The notes under the pieces are model-generated. The model was not told the origin of the DNA and made no database searches. It worked only from the letters and a program-made list of their open reading frames with translations. Below, piece after piece: positions 53,699 through 63,427 of a stretch of DNA of 64,000 bases. The translations under genes were made by a program, and so were the position numbers. This stretch comes from Thioclava sp. JE_KL1 (GTDB taxonomy: Bacteria; Pseudomonadota; Alphaproteobacteria; Rhodobacterales; Rhodobacteraceae): positions 124,001 to 188,000 of the forward strand of contig NZ_WBJS01000002.1 of assembly GCF_009296265.1 (NCBI RefSeq), given 5' to 3'. How positions within the stretch are numbered: position 1 is the stretch's first letter; each line of letters starts with the position of its first letter.

Positions 53699-54964
53699 AT
53701 GAAGAAGTTTGAATTACCCCGTTTTGCGGGGGCGGTTTCGCTGTGCCTGGCGTTGGGCGTTCCGGGCGTCGCAAGCGCGACCGAGGGCTACTTCGCCCTT
53801 GCCTACGGACCCGCGCAGCGCGGTGTCGGCGGGGCAGGGGTGGCCTATTCGGTCGACCCGATGTCAGCGGCGATCAACCCCGCGAATATCGCCGATATCG
53901 GCCACGCGATGACCTTCGGGCTCGAGGCGTTCTCGCCGCGGCGGGGGTTTGACGCAAACGGGGCCTTCCCCTTGCCCGATGGCGGGGCGGATTCGGGGCA
54001 TGAATGGTTCGCGATCCCGAATTTCGGCTATAACCGCCCGCTGGAAGGCGGCGGCGCGTTGAACGTCATGGTTTATGGCAATGGCGGCATGAATACGAGC
54101 TATCCCGATGTCGCGAACCCGAACTGCGCGGCCGCGCCGGGCGATTCCGGGATTTTCTGCGACGGGAAGGCGGGCGTCGATCTGATGCAGATGTTCGTCT
54201 CGGTCGGCTACGGGCGCAAGGACGGGAATTTCAGCTGGGGCATCGCGCCGACCTTCGCCGCACAACGGTTCGCGGCGCGCGGCCTGAACCCTGCGTTGTT
54301 CGGGCCGATGACGACGGATGCCAGCAATTTCAGTGGCAGAGGTTACGACATCTCCACCGGGTTCGGCCTGCGCGCCGGTCTGAAATACGAGATCTCGCCG
54401 CAGGTCACGGTAGGCGTCGCGGGGCAGACCCGGTTCAAGATGTCGAAATTCGACAAATATGCCGGGCTTTTCGAGGATGGCGGCAGTTTCGACATTCCCG
54501 CCTCGATCAGCGCGGGCGTCACCTTCAAGCCGCGCAGCGATCTGGCGCTGATGCTGGACTACCAGCGGATCTTCTACAGCAATATCGCTGCGGTCGGGAA
54601 TTCCAATACCAACGGACTTTTCGGAGCCAAGGGCGGCGCGGGCTTTGGCTGGGACGATGTGGATGTCGTCCGGATCGGCGCGGAGTGGCAGCAGACGCCG
54701 GATATGACGTGGCGCGCGGGCTATGCCTACGCGACGAACCCGATCGGCAAGGAGGACGTCATGCTGGGCGTGCTCGCACCCGGCGTGGTCGAGCATCATT
54801 TCAGCTTCGGCGGGGCGAAGAAGCTCAACGAGCGCGACACGTTCGATTTCGCGATCAACTATGTCGCTCCGCATAAGGTCAAAGGGCCGGGCATGTTCGG
54901 CGGCGATATCGAATTGGACATGCACCAGTTCTCGGCCTCGGTGGGTTGGACCCGGCGGTTCTGA
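53699..54964 (+). CDS. OmpP1/FadL family outer membrane transporter
   Basis: Beta-barrel protein of 421 residues for uptake of hydrophobic compounds such as long-chain fatty acids. The signal peptide ends near ASAT at residue 30. The family start [36 protein letters not shown] is shortened here to its key portions [11 protein letters not shown] and NPANIA. Alternating strands follow, and the protein ends in [10 protein letters not shown] with a C-terminal phenylalanine that directs barrel insertion. The ATG at 53699 follows GAGGGAGG. The upstream region (53464-53698) is AT-rich. No fatty acid gene is adjacent. Confidence 0.88.
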   Translation: MKKFELPRFAGAVSLCLALGVPGVASATEGYFALAYGPAQRGVGGAGVAYSVDPMSAAINPANIADIGHAMTFGLEAFSPRRGFDANGAFPLPDGGADSGHEWFAIPNFGYNRPLEGGGALNVMVYGNGGMNTSYPDVANPNCAAAPGDSGIFCDGKAGVDLMQMFVSVGYGRKDGNFSWGIAPTFAAQRFAARGLNPALFGPMTTDASNFSGRGYDISTGFGLRAGLKYEISPQVTVGVAGQTRFKMSKFDKYAGLFEDGGSFDIPASISAGVTFKPRSDLALMLDYQRIFYSNIAAVGNSNTNGLFGAKGGAGFGWDDVDVVRIGAEWQQTPDMTWRAGYAYATNPIGKEDVMLGVLAPGVVEHHFSFGGAKKLNERDTFDFAINYVAPHKVKGPGMFGGDIELDMHQFSASVGWTRRF

Positions 54965-54989
54965 CCCTCCGACCAACCGACCAAAGAAA

Positions 54990-55013
54990 AAGGGCGCCTC
55001 GCGGGGCGCCCTT
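54990..55013. terminator. Bidirectional terminator between the FadL-like gene and gcrA
   Basis: Arms AAGGGCGCC and GGCGCCCTT around TCGCGG. It lies 26 bases past the FadL stop and 23 bases past the gcrA stop on the other strand. Confidence 0.75.
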
Positions 55014-55035
55014 CGTCATTCGTATCGCGATTGCC

Positions 55036-55638
55036 TCAGCGGCGACGGTCGCGGCGCGAGCTCATCGGCTGGAAAGCGACGCCGACATGGGCCTCGCAAT
55101 AGGGTTTTCCGGATTGGCTCGGCAGGCCGCAGAACCAGAATTCCTCGGTCGCGGGGTCGCCGATCGGCCATTTGCAGGTGCGCTCGGTCAGTTCCATCAG
55201 GCCAAGCTTCTTGGCGTGTTTCTCGACCTCACCGACCTTGGCGAGTGCAGCCGGGTCGATCTCGTTGGCGGAGGGCTGCGGCGGAAGCGGCTGACCGGCG
55301 GGGATGATCGCCTTGCGCGCAGGCGAGACCGCAGGCGTTGCAGCCTGTGCGGGCGCGGGGCTTGCCGGTTTCGCGGCGGGCTTGGGCTCGGGCGCCTCGG
55401 CTGCGGGCTGCGCGGCGGGCTTCTCGGCCTTCGCCTCGACCTTCTCGGGCTTGGCTTTCGGCTCAGGTTTCGCGGGCTCTGCTGCGCCGCCGGTGCGGTT
55501 CGACAGGCCGAGGCGATGCACCTTGCCGATCACCGCGTTGCGCGTCACACCGCCCAGCTCTTTCGCGATCTGGCTGGCCGATTGGCCCTCGGTCCACATC
55601 TTCTTGAGCAATTCGACGCGTTCATCGGTCCAGGACAT
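55036..55638 (-). CDS. gcrA: Cell-cycle regulator GcrA
   Basis: Alphaproteobacterial regulator of 200 residues that binds RNA polymerase sigma-70 and methylated DNA to drive S-phase genes. The N-terminal helix-turn-helix (SWTDERVELLKKMWTEGQSA, SQIAKELGGVTRNAVIGKVH) is followed by a long Ala/Pro/Lys/Glu linker (near residues 55-125). The C-terminal domain has LMELTERTCKWPIGDP, EFWFCGLPSQSGKPYCEAH and GVAFQP. The start at 55638 has AAGGAAGG six bases upstream; an ATG two codons earlier was rejected. This supports an alphaproteobacterial host. Confidence 0.95.
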   Translation of the reverse strand: MSWTDERVELLKKMWTEGQSASQIAKELGGVTRNAVIGKVHRLGLSNRTGGAAEPAKPEPKAKPEKVEAKAEKPAAQPAAEAPEPKPAAKPASPAPAQAATPAVSPARKAIIPAGQPLPPQPSANEIDPAALAKVGEVEKHAKKLGLMELTERTCKWPIGDPATEEFWFCGLPSQSGKPYCEAHVGVAFQPMSSRRDRRR

Positions 55639-55858
55639 GGGCATCCTTCCTTGGTTTCCTGCAAGTCCGTCTTGCAGGCCATTCCAGTTTCAATCCCTAT
55701 TTTAGCGGGAGAGCGCAGAGATACAATCGCGAGGCCCGCTTTTCAAGGCCCGCGAGGACGTCCAGAGCAGTGCGCAAGCGGGAAACCAGCTGTGCGCGGG
55801 CTACGTTGAGCTGCGGGCCGCGAGCGTGTAGGGAGCGGGCAACAACGGGAGTATCAGG

Positions 55859-56653
55859 ATGTACGAGATCGGCGTGCGCCGTTTTGGCGCGGTGAACTGG
55901 ATGGGCCTGCGGATGCTGGGGTGGCGCGAGATTCGCCGCTTTCTCGCGGTCTGGCAGCAGACGGTGCTGGCGCCGCTGATCACCGCCGGTCTGTTCCTGA
56001 CCGTCTTTGCGCTGGCTTTCGGGCGCAACCGCGCCGATGTTCTGGGCGTCGATTTCCTGCATTTCATCGCGCCGGGCATCCTGATGATGACGGTGATCCA
56101 GAACGCTTTTGCCAATACCTCCAGCTCGATCGTGATCGCGAAGGTGCAGGGCAATATCGTCGACACGCTGATGCCGCCGCTTGCGCCGTGGGAAATCCTC
56201 GTGGGTTATCTCACCGGCGCGGTGGCGCGGGCGCTGATCGTGGCGGTCGTGATCTGGCTCGGGCTGTTCGCCGTGCTGGGGCAGGGGATCGCGCATCCGT
56301 TCTGGGCGATCGCGGCGGTCGTGCTCGGCGCGGCCTTCCTTGGCGGTCTGGGCATTCTCGCTGCGGTCTTCGCCGACAAGTTCGACCAGATGGCGGCGAT
56401 CACCAACTTCATCATCACGCCGCTGTCGTTCCTGTCGGGGACCTTCTACTCGGCCAAGGCGCTGCCGCCGGCCTTCCAGATCCTGACCCATTACAACCCG
56501 GTCTTCTACCTGATCGACATGGCCCGCTTCGGGTTCCTGGGCGTATCGGACGCCTCGCCGTGGCACGGTCTTGCCGTGATCTGCGCGGCGCTGGTCCTGG
56601 TTCTGGGGCTTGGCTGGTACTGGCTGCGCATCGGCTATCGCATGAAGCCGTGA
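55859..56653 (+). CDS. ABC-2 type transporter permease, no ATPase partner adjacent
   Basis: Membrane permease of 264 residues, six hydrophobic segments. GWREIRRFLAVWQQTVLAPL is the amphipathic N-terminal interface helix of ABC-2 permeases, and FLHFIAPGILMMTVIQNAF, PPLAPWEILVGYLTGAVARA and ITPLSFLSGTFYSAKALP are characteristic. YadH-type proteins are the nearest match I recognise. The ATP-binding subunit usually adjoining such a gene is missing on both sides, so it must be encoded elsewhere. It converges on trpA. Confidence 0.85.
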   Translation: MYEIGVRRFGAVNWMGLRMLGWREIRRFLAVWQQTVLAPLITAGLFLTVFALAFGRNRADVLGVDFLHFIAPGILMMTVIQNAFANTSSSIVIAKVQGNIVDTLMPPLAPWEILVGYLTGAVARALIVAVVIWLGLFAVLGQGIAHPFWAIAAVVLGAAFLGGLGILAAVFADKFDQMAAITNFIITPLSFLSGTFYSAKALPPAFQILTHYNPVFYLIDMARFGFLGVSDASPWHGLAVICAALVLVLGLGWYWLRIGYRMKP

Positions 56654-56679
56654 GCCGCGCTTAAGCGGCGCGTGGCCGT

Positions 56680-57471
56680 TCAGGCCGAATGCGCGCCGCC
56701 TGCGAGGCCCTTCACGAAGTCCAGCACCTCCGCCACCGGCTTGCCCTCCGCGATCTCTTTCACGATGGCCGAGCCCACGACGCAGCCATCGGCCACGCCC
56801 GCGATGGTCTTCGCGGCTTCAGGCGTCGTGATGCCGAAGCCCACGATCACCGGCAGATCGGTCTTCGCCTTGATCCGGGCGACTTCCGGGCCGACCTCGG
56901 TCGCCTGCGCCGCCTGCGAGCCGGTAATCCCCGTCACCGAGACGTAATAGACGAAGCCCGAGGTGTTCTGCAGAACCTTCGGCAGACGCTTGTCATCGGT
57001 CGTCGGCGTCGCGAGGCGGATGAAGTTGATCCCGGCGGCCTGCGCGGGGATGCAGAGTTCTACATCTTCCTCGGGCGGCAGGTCGACCACGATCAGCCCG
57101 TCGATCCCGGCAGCCTTCGCATCTTCGAGGAAGCGATCGACGCCGCGCGAATAGATCGGGTTGTAATAGCCCATCAGAACGATCGGCGTGGTGTCGTCGG
57201 TCTTGCGGAATTCTGCCGCCATATCGAGCGTCTTCTGCAGCGTCTGCCCACCGTCGAGTGCGCGCTGGCCCGCCAGCTGGATCGTCGGACCGTCGGCCAT
57301 CGGATCGGTGAAGGGCACGCCCAGCTCGATGATGTCGACGCCTGCCGCCGGCAGGCCCTTCATCACCTCGAGCGAGGTTTCCAGATCCGGGTCGCCCGCC
57401 ATGATGTAGGAGACGAAGGCTTTCTTGCCCTCTTCCTTGAGGCTGGCGAATTTGGCGTCGATACGAGTCAT
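56680..57471 (-). CDS. trpA: Tryptophan synthase alpha subunit
   Basis: Cleaves indole-3-glycerol phosphate to indole and glyceraldehyde 3-phosphate. It has 263 residues. The catalytic Glu49 is in [17 protein letters not shown], and Asp60 is in the same block. [52 protein letters not shown] and [20 protein letters not shown] follow. trpB and other trp genes are not adjacent, so the gene is detached here. The start follows AGGGACGCC. Confidence 0.95.
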   Translation of the reverse strand: MTRIDAKFASLKEEGKKAFVSYIMAGDPDLETSLEVMKGLPAAGVDIIELGVPFTDPMADGPTIQLAGQRALDGGQTLQKTLDMAAEFRKTDDTTPIVLMGYYNPIYSRGVDRFLEDAKAAGIDGLIVVDLPPEEDVELCIPAQAAGINFIRLATPTTDDKRLPKVLQNTSGFVYYVSVTGITGSQAAQATEVGPEVARIKAKTDLPVIVGFGITTPEAAKTIAGVADGCVVGSAIVKEIAEGKPVAEVLDFVKGLAGGAHSA

Positions 57472-57575
57472 GGCGTCCCTCCGGCTGGTCCCGAAGCGGT
57501 TTGCGCGAAGAGGGCGGGAAAATCAATGCCTCGCGCGCGGTGTAGTGTTGTAGTGACGTCCCAGACGGCCTGCGC

Positions 57576-57992
57576 CTACATCTTTGCCGGGCCGTTGATC
57601 ATCCACGCCGTGCCGAAGCGGTCCCGCAGCATCCCGAACCCGTCGGCCCAGAACGTGTCGTCGAAGGGCATCATGACCTCCTCGGCCCCATCCATCAGCC
57701 GCTCGAAGATCGCCTTCGCGGCCTCCCGGCTTTTCGAGGCATGCGAGATCGAGACCGAGCTTTGCGGGCGGTCCCGTCCCTCGGGCCAGTCCGAGGCCAT
57801 CAGCGCGCCATCGCGGAGTTTGATCAGCGCATGCATGATCCGCGCTTTGCCTGCCTCGCTCATGCCTTCACTGGCCTCGGGCATATCGCCATAGCGCATG
57901 AGGAAGGGCGGCTCGGTCCCGAAGAGCTCGGCATAGAAGCGCATCGCCTCATCGCAGTTTCCTCGAAAGTGAATGTAGGGTTCGAAACTCAT
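57576..57992 (-). CDS. PhnB-like VOC-family protein
   Basis: Glyoxalase/VOC-fold protein of 138 residues, close to PhnB and 3-demethylubiquinone methyltransferase-like domains. PYIHFRGNCDEAMRFYAELF is the typical opening. The centre has GKARIMHALIKLRDGALMAS, and the end, MMPFDDTFWADGFGMLRDRFG, has the conserved aromatic pattern. The small size indicates a single domain that would dimerise. A longer open frame on this strand overlaps ychF in antisense and was rejected. Its function is unknown. Confidence 0.8.
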   Translation of the reverse strand: MSFEPYIHFRGNCDEAMRFYAELFGTEPPFLMRYGDMPEASEGMSEAGKARIMHALIKLRDGALMASDWPEGRDRPQSSVSISHASKSREAAKAIFERLMDGAEEVMMPFDDTFWADGFGMLRDRFGTAWMINGPAKM

Positions 57993-58107
57993 CGCGGTCA
58001 CCTCCCTGAACAAGAAGGCCAGCCTATCACGATTCCTGCCCTCGCGCGCGCTTGCACCGGGGGCGGCCAATGAATAAGAAGCGCGCAGCCACAAACAGGA
58101 GGGCGAA

Positions 58108-59205
58108 ATGGGTTTCAAGATGGGTATCGTGGGTCTGCCGAACGTGGGCAAATCCACCCTCTTCAACGCGCTGACCAAAACGGCGGCCGCGCAGGCGGCG
58201 AATTTCCCCTTCTGCACGATCGAGCCGAATGTCGGCGAAGTTGCCGTTCCCGATGAGCGGATCGACACGCTGGCCCAGATCGCCGGCTCGAAAGAGGTCA
58301 TCCCGACCCGCATGACCTTCGTCGATATCGCGGGCCTCGTGAAAGGCGCCTCGAAAGGGGAGGGCCTTGGCAACCAGTTCCTCGCCAATATCCGCGAAGT
58401 CGATGCGATCGCCCATGTGCTGCGCTGCTTTGAAGATGGCGATGTGACCCATGTGGAGGGGCGCGTCGATCCGGTGGCCGATGCCGAGACCATCGAGACC
58501 GAGCTGATGATCGCCGATCTCGAAAGCCTCGAGAAGCGTATCGCGAACCTCGCTCGCAAGGTGAAATCCGGCGACAAGGAAGCGAAAGAGGCAATGCGGC
58601 TTCTGGAGCAGGCGAAAGAGGCTCTGGAAGCCGGTCGCCCCGCGCGCACCGTCGAGGTGTCCGAGGACGACCGCAAAGCGTGGAACATGCTGCAGCTGCT
58701 GACCGCCAAGCCGGTTCTCTATGTCTGCAATGTCGAGGAAGGCTCCGCCGCGACCGGCAACTCGAAATCCGAGGCGGTCGCCAAGATGGCCGCCGAGCAG
58801 GGCGCGGGCACCGTGGTGATCTCGGCCAAGATCGAAGAGGAAATCTCGCAGCTCGACGCCGAGGAAGCGGAGATGTTCCTCGATGAGATGGGGCTGGAAG
58901 AGGCCGGTCTCGACCGCCTGATCCGCGCGGGTTACGACCTGCTGGGCCTGCAGACCTATTTCACCGTCGGCCCGAAGGAGGCCCGCGCCTGGACGATCCG
59001 CAAGGGCACGCTGGCCCCGGCGGCGGCGGGCGTCATCCACGGCGACTTCGAACGCGGCTTCATCCGCGCCGAGACGGTCTCCTACGATGACTACGTTGCC
59101 AATAAGGGCGAAGCGGGCGCCAAAGAGGCGGGCAAGTTCCGCGTCGAGGGCAAGACCTACGAGGTCAAGGACGGCGACGTGCTGCACTTCCTCTTCAACG
59201 CGTGA
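58108..59205 (+). CDS. ychF: Redox-regulated ATPase YchF (OLA1 family)
   Basis: P-loop NTPase of the Obg group that hydrolyses ATP and interacts with ribosomes. It has 365 residues. GIVGLPNVGKSTLFNAL is the G1 loop at residues 8-24, followed by NFPFCTIEPNVG, FVDIAGLVKGASKGEGLGNQFL and the G4 change NVEE that gives ATP preference. The C-terminal TGS domain is near residues 280-365 (QTYFTVGPKEARAWTI). It is monocistronic here. Confidence 0.96.
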   Translation: MGFKMGIVGLPNVGKSTLFNALTKTAAAQAANFPFCTIEPNVGEVAVPDERIDTLAQIAGSKEVIPTRMTFVDIAGLVKGASKGEGLGNQFLANIREVDAIAHVLRCFEDGDVTHVEGRVDPVADAETIETELMIADLESLEKRIANLARKVKSGDKEAKEAMRLLEQAKEALEAGRPARTVEVSEDDRKAWNMLQLLTAKPVLYVCNVEEGSAATGNSKSEAVAKMAAEQGAGTVVISAKIEEEISQLDAEEAEMFLDEMGLEEAGLDRLIRAGYDLLGLQTYFTVGPKEARAWTIRKGTLAPAAAGVIHGDFERGFIRAETVSYDDYVANKGEAGAKEAGKFRVEGKTYEVKDGDVLHFLFNA

Positions 59206-59221
59206 ACCTCGGCTGGGGGCG

Positions 59222-59710
59222 TTACTTCTTCGCCCCCGCCTTGACCTCCGTGATCGCGTCGGCGTCCACCATCTGCCACGGCATTCCCGCATTGCGGTAG
59301 AGCCGTTTGCCCAAGTCGGGATAGTCGCCGACGTCATGGGACAGGCGCTGACCCATCACGAGCAGCCGCAACATCTCCGATCCGGTATTCTCGATCGTAT
59401 GGGCCGCGCCGCGCGCGCGGTAGCCGATGAAATCGCCCGGCCCGATCGCGTGACGGTCCTCGCCGATCCGCGCGGTCGCCTTGCCGCTGAGCACGAAGAT
59501 CGCCTCGTCCTCGTGGTGGTGGCGGTGAAACTCGGTGGTCTCGCAGCCGGGTTCCACCTCGATGATATGAACACCGATCCCGGTCAGCCCCGTCGCATCG
59601 CCAAGGCTCTTGTTGATCCGCCGCGCATTCGGGTTGAGGAAATGCGTCTTCGCCAGCCCTTCCATCGCCGCGATCTCATCGGCCCGGATCAGATACCGGT
59701 CTTCGCTCAT
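59222..59710 (-). CDS. Cupin-domain protein
   Basis: Single-cupin protein of 162 residues. Motif 1 is HRHHHEDEAIFVLSGKATARIG, shown here in part as HRHHHEDEAIFVLSG, with three histidines and a glutamate that can hold a metal, and motif 2 is GAAHTIENTG. Around it are helical extensions, including NAGMPWQMVDADAI at the end. The ribosome site comes from a recurring intergenic element just upstream. It is probably co-transcribed with the acyl-CoA dehydrogenase gene. The function is unknown. Confidence 0.82.
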   Translation of the reverse strand: MSEDRYLIRADEIAAMEGLAKTHFLNPNARRINKSLGDATGLTGIGVHIIEVEPGCETTEFHRHHHEDEAIFVLSGKATARIGEDRHAIGPGDFIGYRARGAAHTIENTGSEMLRLLVMGQRLSHDVGDYPDLGKRLYRNAGMPWQMVDADAITEVKAGAKK

Positions 59711-59719
59711 CGCGCCCCT

Positions 59720-59753
59720 CCTTCTCCTTGATCCAAATATCCCCGCCGGAGGC
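59720..59753 (-). repeat. Recurring intergenic element, copy 5
   Basis: On the minus strand CCTCCGGCGGGGATATTTGG is followed by ATCAAGGAGAAGGAGG. As in copy 2, it fills the gap between two co-directional genes (acyl-CoA dehydrogenase and cupin), and its purine-rich end overlaps the ribosome site of the downstream gene. Confidence 0.6.
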
Positions 59754-59763
59754 TTCCGCAGTC

Positions 59764-61386
59764 TCAGCCAGCGATCCGATCCAGGATAGCAGAGACATCG
59801 CTGCCTGCCATCGCCCCGGTGGTCCGGCCCGCCTCGCCCGCAAGCCGCGTCGCGACGAAGGCGTCGCTCACCGCCGCAGGTGCATGTCGGATCAACAGCG
59901 ATGCGGTCAGGAGCAGCGCGAGCCGTTCAGCGAACCAGCGCGCCTCGGCCTCGGGCGGCAGTGAGGGCCAGCGAGCGAAGTGATCGGCCAGCGCCGCGTC
60001 GTAGCGCGGATCGGTGCCGCGCGCTGCGTCCAGTTCCGCGTGCAGCATCTCCGCCGCTAGCGGCTCTTTCGCCAGCGTGCGAAGGATGTCGAGACAGATC
60101 ACATTGCCCGAGCCCTCCCAGATGCCGTTCAGCGGGGCTTCTCGATAGAGCATCGGCATCGGCGTGTCCTCGACGTAGCCGATGCCGCCCAGCACCTCCA
60201 TCGCCTCATAGGTCACGACGGGGCAGCGCTTGTTGCCGTAGTATTTCGCGAGCGCCACGCCGATCCGGGCGAAGGCACGATCTTCGGGGCGGGCGCTGTC
60301 GAAGGCCTGCGCCACCCGCATCCCCAGCGTCAGCGCGCCTTCCCAGTCAAGCGCCAGATCTGCCAGCACCGCGCGCATCAGCGGCTGGTCGATCAGGCGC
60401 CGTTGGAAGGCGGCGCGATGCGTGGCCCAGTGATGTGCCTCGGAAATTGCGGCGCGCATCAGGCCCGCAGGCGCCAGCGCCGTGTCGAGCCGGGTGTGGT
60501 GCACCATCTCGATGATCGTGGCGACGCCCCGGCCCTCCTCGCCCAGAAGATGCGCCACCGCGCCCTCATATTCGATCTCGGAGGACGCGTTGGAGCGATT
60601 GCCCAGCTTGTCCTTCAGCCGCTGTATGCGGATCGCGTTACGCTCGCCTTCCAGCCAGCGCGGTACGAGGAAGCAACTGAGCCCCTTGTCGGTCTGCGCC
60701 AGCGTCAGGAACCCGTCCGACATCGGCGCAGAGCAGAACCATTTATGCCCGGTCAGCCGCCAATGCCCGTCCGCCGGCTCGGCCCGTGTGGTGTTCGCGC
60801 GCACATCCGAGCCGCCCTGCTTCTCGGTCATCGCCATGCCGAGCGTCGCGCCCGTCTTCTCGCCCACCGGCAGAACGCGCGGATCGTAGCTGCGCGCGGT
60901 CAGTTTCGGGCGCCAGAGCGCGGCGATCTCGGGCGTGGCTTCGAGCGCGGGCACGGCGGCATAGGTCATTGTCATCGGGCAGCAACTGCCGGGTTCGATC
61001 TGGCTTGCGAGATAGACCATCGCGGCATGGGTGGCGTGGCCGCCCTTCGCGCCTTCCCACGGCAGCGCGGCATAGCCCGCACCGACCCCGGCCTCCATGA
61101 AACGGTGATAGGCGGGATGGAAGCGCACCTCGTCGAGCCGCCGCCCGCCCATGTCGAACAAGCGCAGCTCCGGCAGGTGGCGGTTCGCGTCGCGGCCCGC
61201 CTCGTGCATCTCCACGGTGCCGAGCGTCTGGCCGTAATCCGACAGCGCCTCGATCTGACCGTCCGCCCGCGCCACGGCCTCGCGCAGCGGTGCATCCGTG
61301 GCGTAGAGATCGACGTCACCGCGCGCGGGCGGCTGGTTCTCGACGCGGTGGGTTGGCAGATCGGCGCGGGGATCGGGTGTGGTCAT
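59764..61386 (-). CDS. Acyl-CoA dehydrogenase, AidB-like family
   Basis: Flavin dehydrogenase of 540 residues, longer than classical short-chain enzymes and close to AidB and isovaleryl-CoA types. PTHRVENQPPARGDVDLYAT opens the protein, MAMTEKQGGSDVRANTTRAEP is the flavin-binding segment, and FVVPRWLEGERN-like text (LVPRWLEGERNAIRIQRLKD) follows. Late motifs are TYEAMEVLGGIGYVEDTPMP and YREAPLNGIWEGSGNVICLD. In E. coli, AidB is an alkylation-response protein with weak dehydrogenase activity. The true substrate is unknown here. Confidence 0.88.
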   Translation of the reverse strand: MTTPDPRADLPTHRVENQPPARGDVDLYATDAPLREAVARADGQIEALSDYGQTLGTVEMHEAGRDANRHLPELRLFDMGGRRLDEVRFHPAYHRFMEAGVGAGYAALPWEGAKGGHATHAAMVYLASQIEPGSCCPMTMTYAAVPALEATPEIAALWRPKLTARSYDPRVLPVGEKTGATLGMAMTEKQGGSDVRANTTRAEPADGHWRLTGHKWFCSAPMSDGFLTLAQTDKGLSCFLVPRWLEGERNAIRIQRLKDKLGNRSNASSEIEYEGAVAHLLGEEGRGVATIIEMVHHTRLDTALAPAGLMRAAISEAHHWATHRAAFQRRLIDQPLMRAVLADLALDWEGALTLGMRVAQAFDSARPEDRAFARIGVALAKYYGNKRCPVVTYEAMEVLGGIGYVEDTPMPMLYREAPLNGIWEGSGNVICLDILRTLAKEPLAAEMLHAELDAARGTDPRYDAALADHFARWPSLPPEAEARWFAERLALLLTASLLIRHAPAAVSDAFVATRLAGEAGRTTGAMAGSDVSAILDRIAG

Positions 61387-61506
61387 GGTCGGCTCCTCCT
61401 GATCCGGATGGTAGGCTTGCGCCGTAGAACATGCGAGCGAAACGCGGCGGCAGGGGTTTTCTAAGCCCGCGCGCCGCCTAGATCAGGCGCGAAAGGGAGA
61501 CCCATC

Positions 61507-61947
61507 ATGAGCAACTGGCAGAAATCCGACGAGGCGATAGCGAAGCTCACCCCCGAGCAATATCGCGTCACCCAGCAAAACGGCACCGAGCGGCCCTTCA
61601 CCGGGGAATATGACAACCACGCCGCCAAGGGCATCTATGTCGACGTGGTCTCGGGCGAGCCGCTTTTCGCGTCCTCGACCAAATACAATGCGGGCTGCGG
61701 CTGGCCGTCCTTCACCAAGCCGCTGATCGACGATCATGTCGTGGAGCTGACCGACACCAGCCACGGCATGACCCGCGTCGAAGTGCGCTCGAAAAACGGC
61801 GACAGCCATCTGGGCCATGTCTTCCCCGACGGGCCGCGCGATCAGGGCGGTCTGCGCTATTGCATCAATTCCGCCTCGCTGCGCTTCGTCCCTTACGAGG
61901 AGATGGAGGCTGAGGGCTACGGCGACTATATGGACCGGGTCGAGTAA
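61507..61947 (+). CDS. msrB: Peptide-methionine (R)-S-oxide reductase MsrB
   Basis: Reduces R-methionine sulfoxide in proteins. It has 146 residues. The catalytic cysteine is Cys119 in [11 protein letters not shown], and Cys64 in AGCGWPSF is the resolving cysteine in disulfide-type enzymes. The zinc-binding CxxC pairs common in MsrB are absent: the usual positions read [11 protein letters not shown] and [10 protein letters not shown]. It is therefore of the zinc-free kind. The ATG follows GGGAGA. Confidence 0.95.
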   Translation: MSNWQKSDEAIAKLTPEQYRVTQQNGTERPFTGEYDNHAAKGIYVDVVSGEPLFASSTKYNAGCGWPSFTKPLIDDHVVELTDTSHGMTRVEVRSKNGDSHLGHVFPDGPRDQGGLRYCINSASLRFVPYEEMEAEGYGDYMDRVE

Positions 61948-62030
61948 ACCCGACCGGGTCAGAGGCCTTTACCTTCCCGCGGCCCGGTGGCAGGGTCCGC
62001 GCAACATCATATGACAAAGGGGGCGCGGGC

Positions 62031-63077
62031 ATGCGCAAGCTGGAACTTGGTCAAAGCGGGATCATGGTGTCCGAGATTTGTCTCGGGACGATGACCTGGG
62101 GCAGCCAGAACACCGAGGCCGAGGGCCATGACCAGATCGATTTCGCGCTCGACCGGGGGATCAATTTCCTCGACACGGCCGAGATGTATCCGGTGAACCC
62201 GGTCAAGGCCGAGACGATGGGCCGGACCGAGCAGATCGTGGGCACTTATCTGGCCAAACGCGGCAAGCGCGACGATCTGGTGGTGGCCACGAAGATCACC
62301 GGCGAGGGCTCGAACGCGATCGAAGGCGGCCCCGAGATCAGCCCGACCCGCATCCGCCAGGCAGTGACGGATTCGCTGACCCGGCTGCAGACGGATTACA
62401 TCGACCTCTACCAGTTCCACTGGCCCAATCGCGGCTCCTATCACTTCCGCAAGACGTGGCGCTTCGATCCGTCGAAGCAGCCTTCGAAGCAGGAAGTGCT
62501 CGACGATATGAGCGCCTGCCTCGAGACGCTCGAAGATCTGCGTAAAGAGGGCAAAATCCGCGAATTCGGCCTGTCGAACGAGAGCGCCTGGGGCACGGCG
62601 CAATGGCTGGCACTGGCCGAGGCGGGCAAAGGGCCGCGCGTCGAGTCGATCCAGAACGAATACTCGCTGATGTGCCGCTACTACGACCTCGATCTGGGGG
62701 AGTTGGGTCAGCAGGAGAAGGTGACGCTGCTGGCCTATTCGCCGCTCGCCGCGGGTATCCTGACGGGCAAATATTCGGGCGACGTGATCCCCGACAACAC
62801 CCGGCGGTCGCTGGTCAACAATCTCGGCGGGCGCGCCAATCCGCGCGCTTTCGAGATCGCTGACCGGTATGTCGCGCTGGCCAAGGAGTTCGATCTTCAC
62901 CCGGTGACGATGGCGATTGCCTGGGTGATGAGCCGTCCCTTCCCGGTGATCCCGATTGTCGGGGCGACCTCGGTCGACCAGCTCAAGCCGAACCTAGACG
63001 CCGAAGGGGTGGAACTGCCGAAGGAGCTGCTCGACAAGATCGCGGAGCTCCACAAGCATTACCCGATGCCCTACTGA
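62031..63077 (+). CDS. Aldo/keto reductase (Tas-like)
   Basis: NADP(H)-dependent reductase of 348 residues, family AKR. DRGINFLDTAEMYPVNP includes the catalytic tyrosine and aspartate, VVATKITGEG the lysine, and YQFHWPNRG the histidine. It ends with WVMSRPFPVIPIVGATSVDQLKPN, a segment also present in E. coli Tas. GTMTWGSQNTEAEGHDQIDFAL is likewise Tas-like, here given by GTMTWGSQNTEAEG. The next gene overlaps its stop by one base. The substrate is not known. Confidence 0.9.
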   Translation: MRKLELGQSGIMVSEICLGTMTWGSQNTEAEGHDQIDFALDRGINFLDTAEMYPVNPVKAETMGRTEQIVGTYLAKRGKRDDLVVATKITGEGSNAIEGGPEISPTRIRQAVTDSLTRLQTDYIDLYQFHWPNRGSYHFRKTWRFDPSKQPSKQEVLDDMSACLETLEDLRKEGKIREFGLSNESAWGTAQWLALAEAGKGPRVESIQNEYSLMCRYYDLDLGELGQQEKVTLLAYSPLAAGILTGKYSGDVIPDNTRRSLVNNLGGRANPRAFEIADRYVALAKEFDLHPVTMAIAWVMSRPFPVIPIVGATSVDQLKPNLDAEGVELPKELLDKIAELHKHYPMPY

Positions 63078-63427
63078 TGCGCGGGGCGTCGATCCTTCTG
63101 TGTGCGGCGCTCGCCTTGGCGGGCTGTAGTCCCTTCGGCCCCACGGACGAGGGCGACACGGCAGAGCAATTGCCGCTGGTCGGGCAGGAGAAGATCGATG
63201 CCGGGAAATTCGAATGCGTCGCGCGCGGCGGCAAATGGCTCGCGCGCGACGGGGCGTTCATCTGCGTTACGATGACCTCCGATAGCGGCAAAAGCTGTCA
63301 GGCGGGCAGCGAGTGCGAGGGTGAATGCCTCGCGCGCTCGAAGACCTGCGCGCCGGTGACCCCTCTTCTGGGCTGCAACGAGGTGATGAGCGAGGCGGGC
63401 TACCCGATGCAGCTATGCGTGCAATGA
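63077..63427 (+). CDS. Cysteine-rich lipoprotein, unknown
   Basis: Lipoprotein of 116 residues. The signal peptide MRGASILLCAALALAGC has a lipobox (LAGC). The mature part contains eight further cysteines (GKFEC, FICVTM, KSCQAGSECEGEC, KTCAP, LLGC and LCVQ), suggesting a disulfide-held domain. The start overlaps the AKR stop (TGATG), and its end overlaps the next start (ATGA), so the three genes are coupled. No function is known. Confidence 0.7.
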   Translation: MRGASILLCAALALAGCSPFGPTDEGDTAEQLPLVGQEKIDAGKFECVARGGKWLARDGAFICVTMTSDSGKSCQAGSECEGECLARSKTCAPVTPLLGCNEVMSEAGYPMQLCVQ

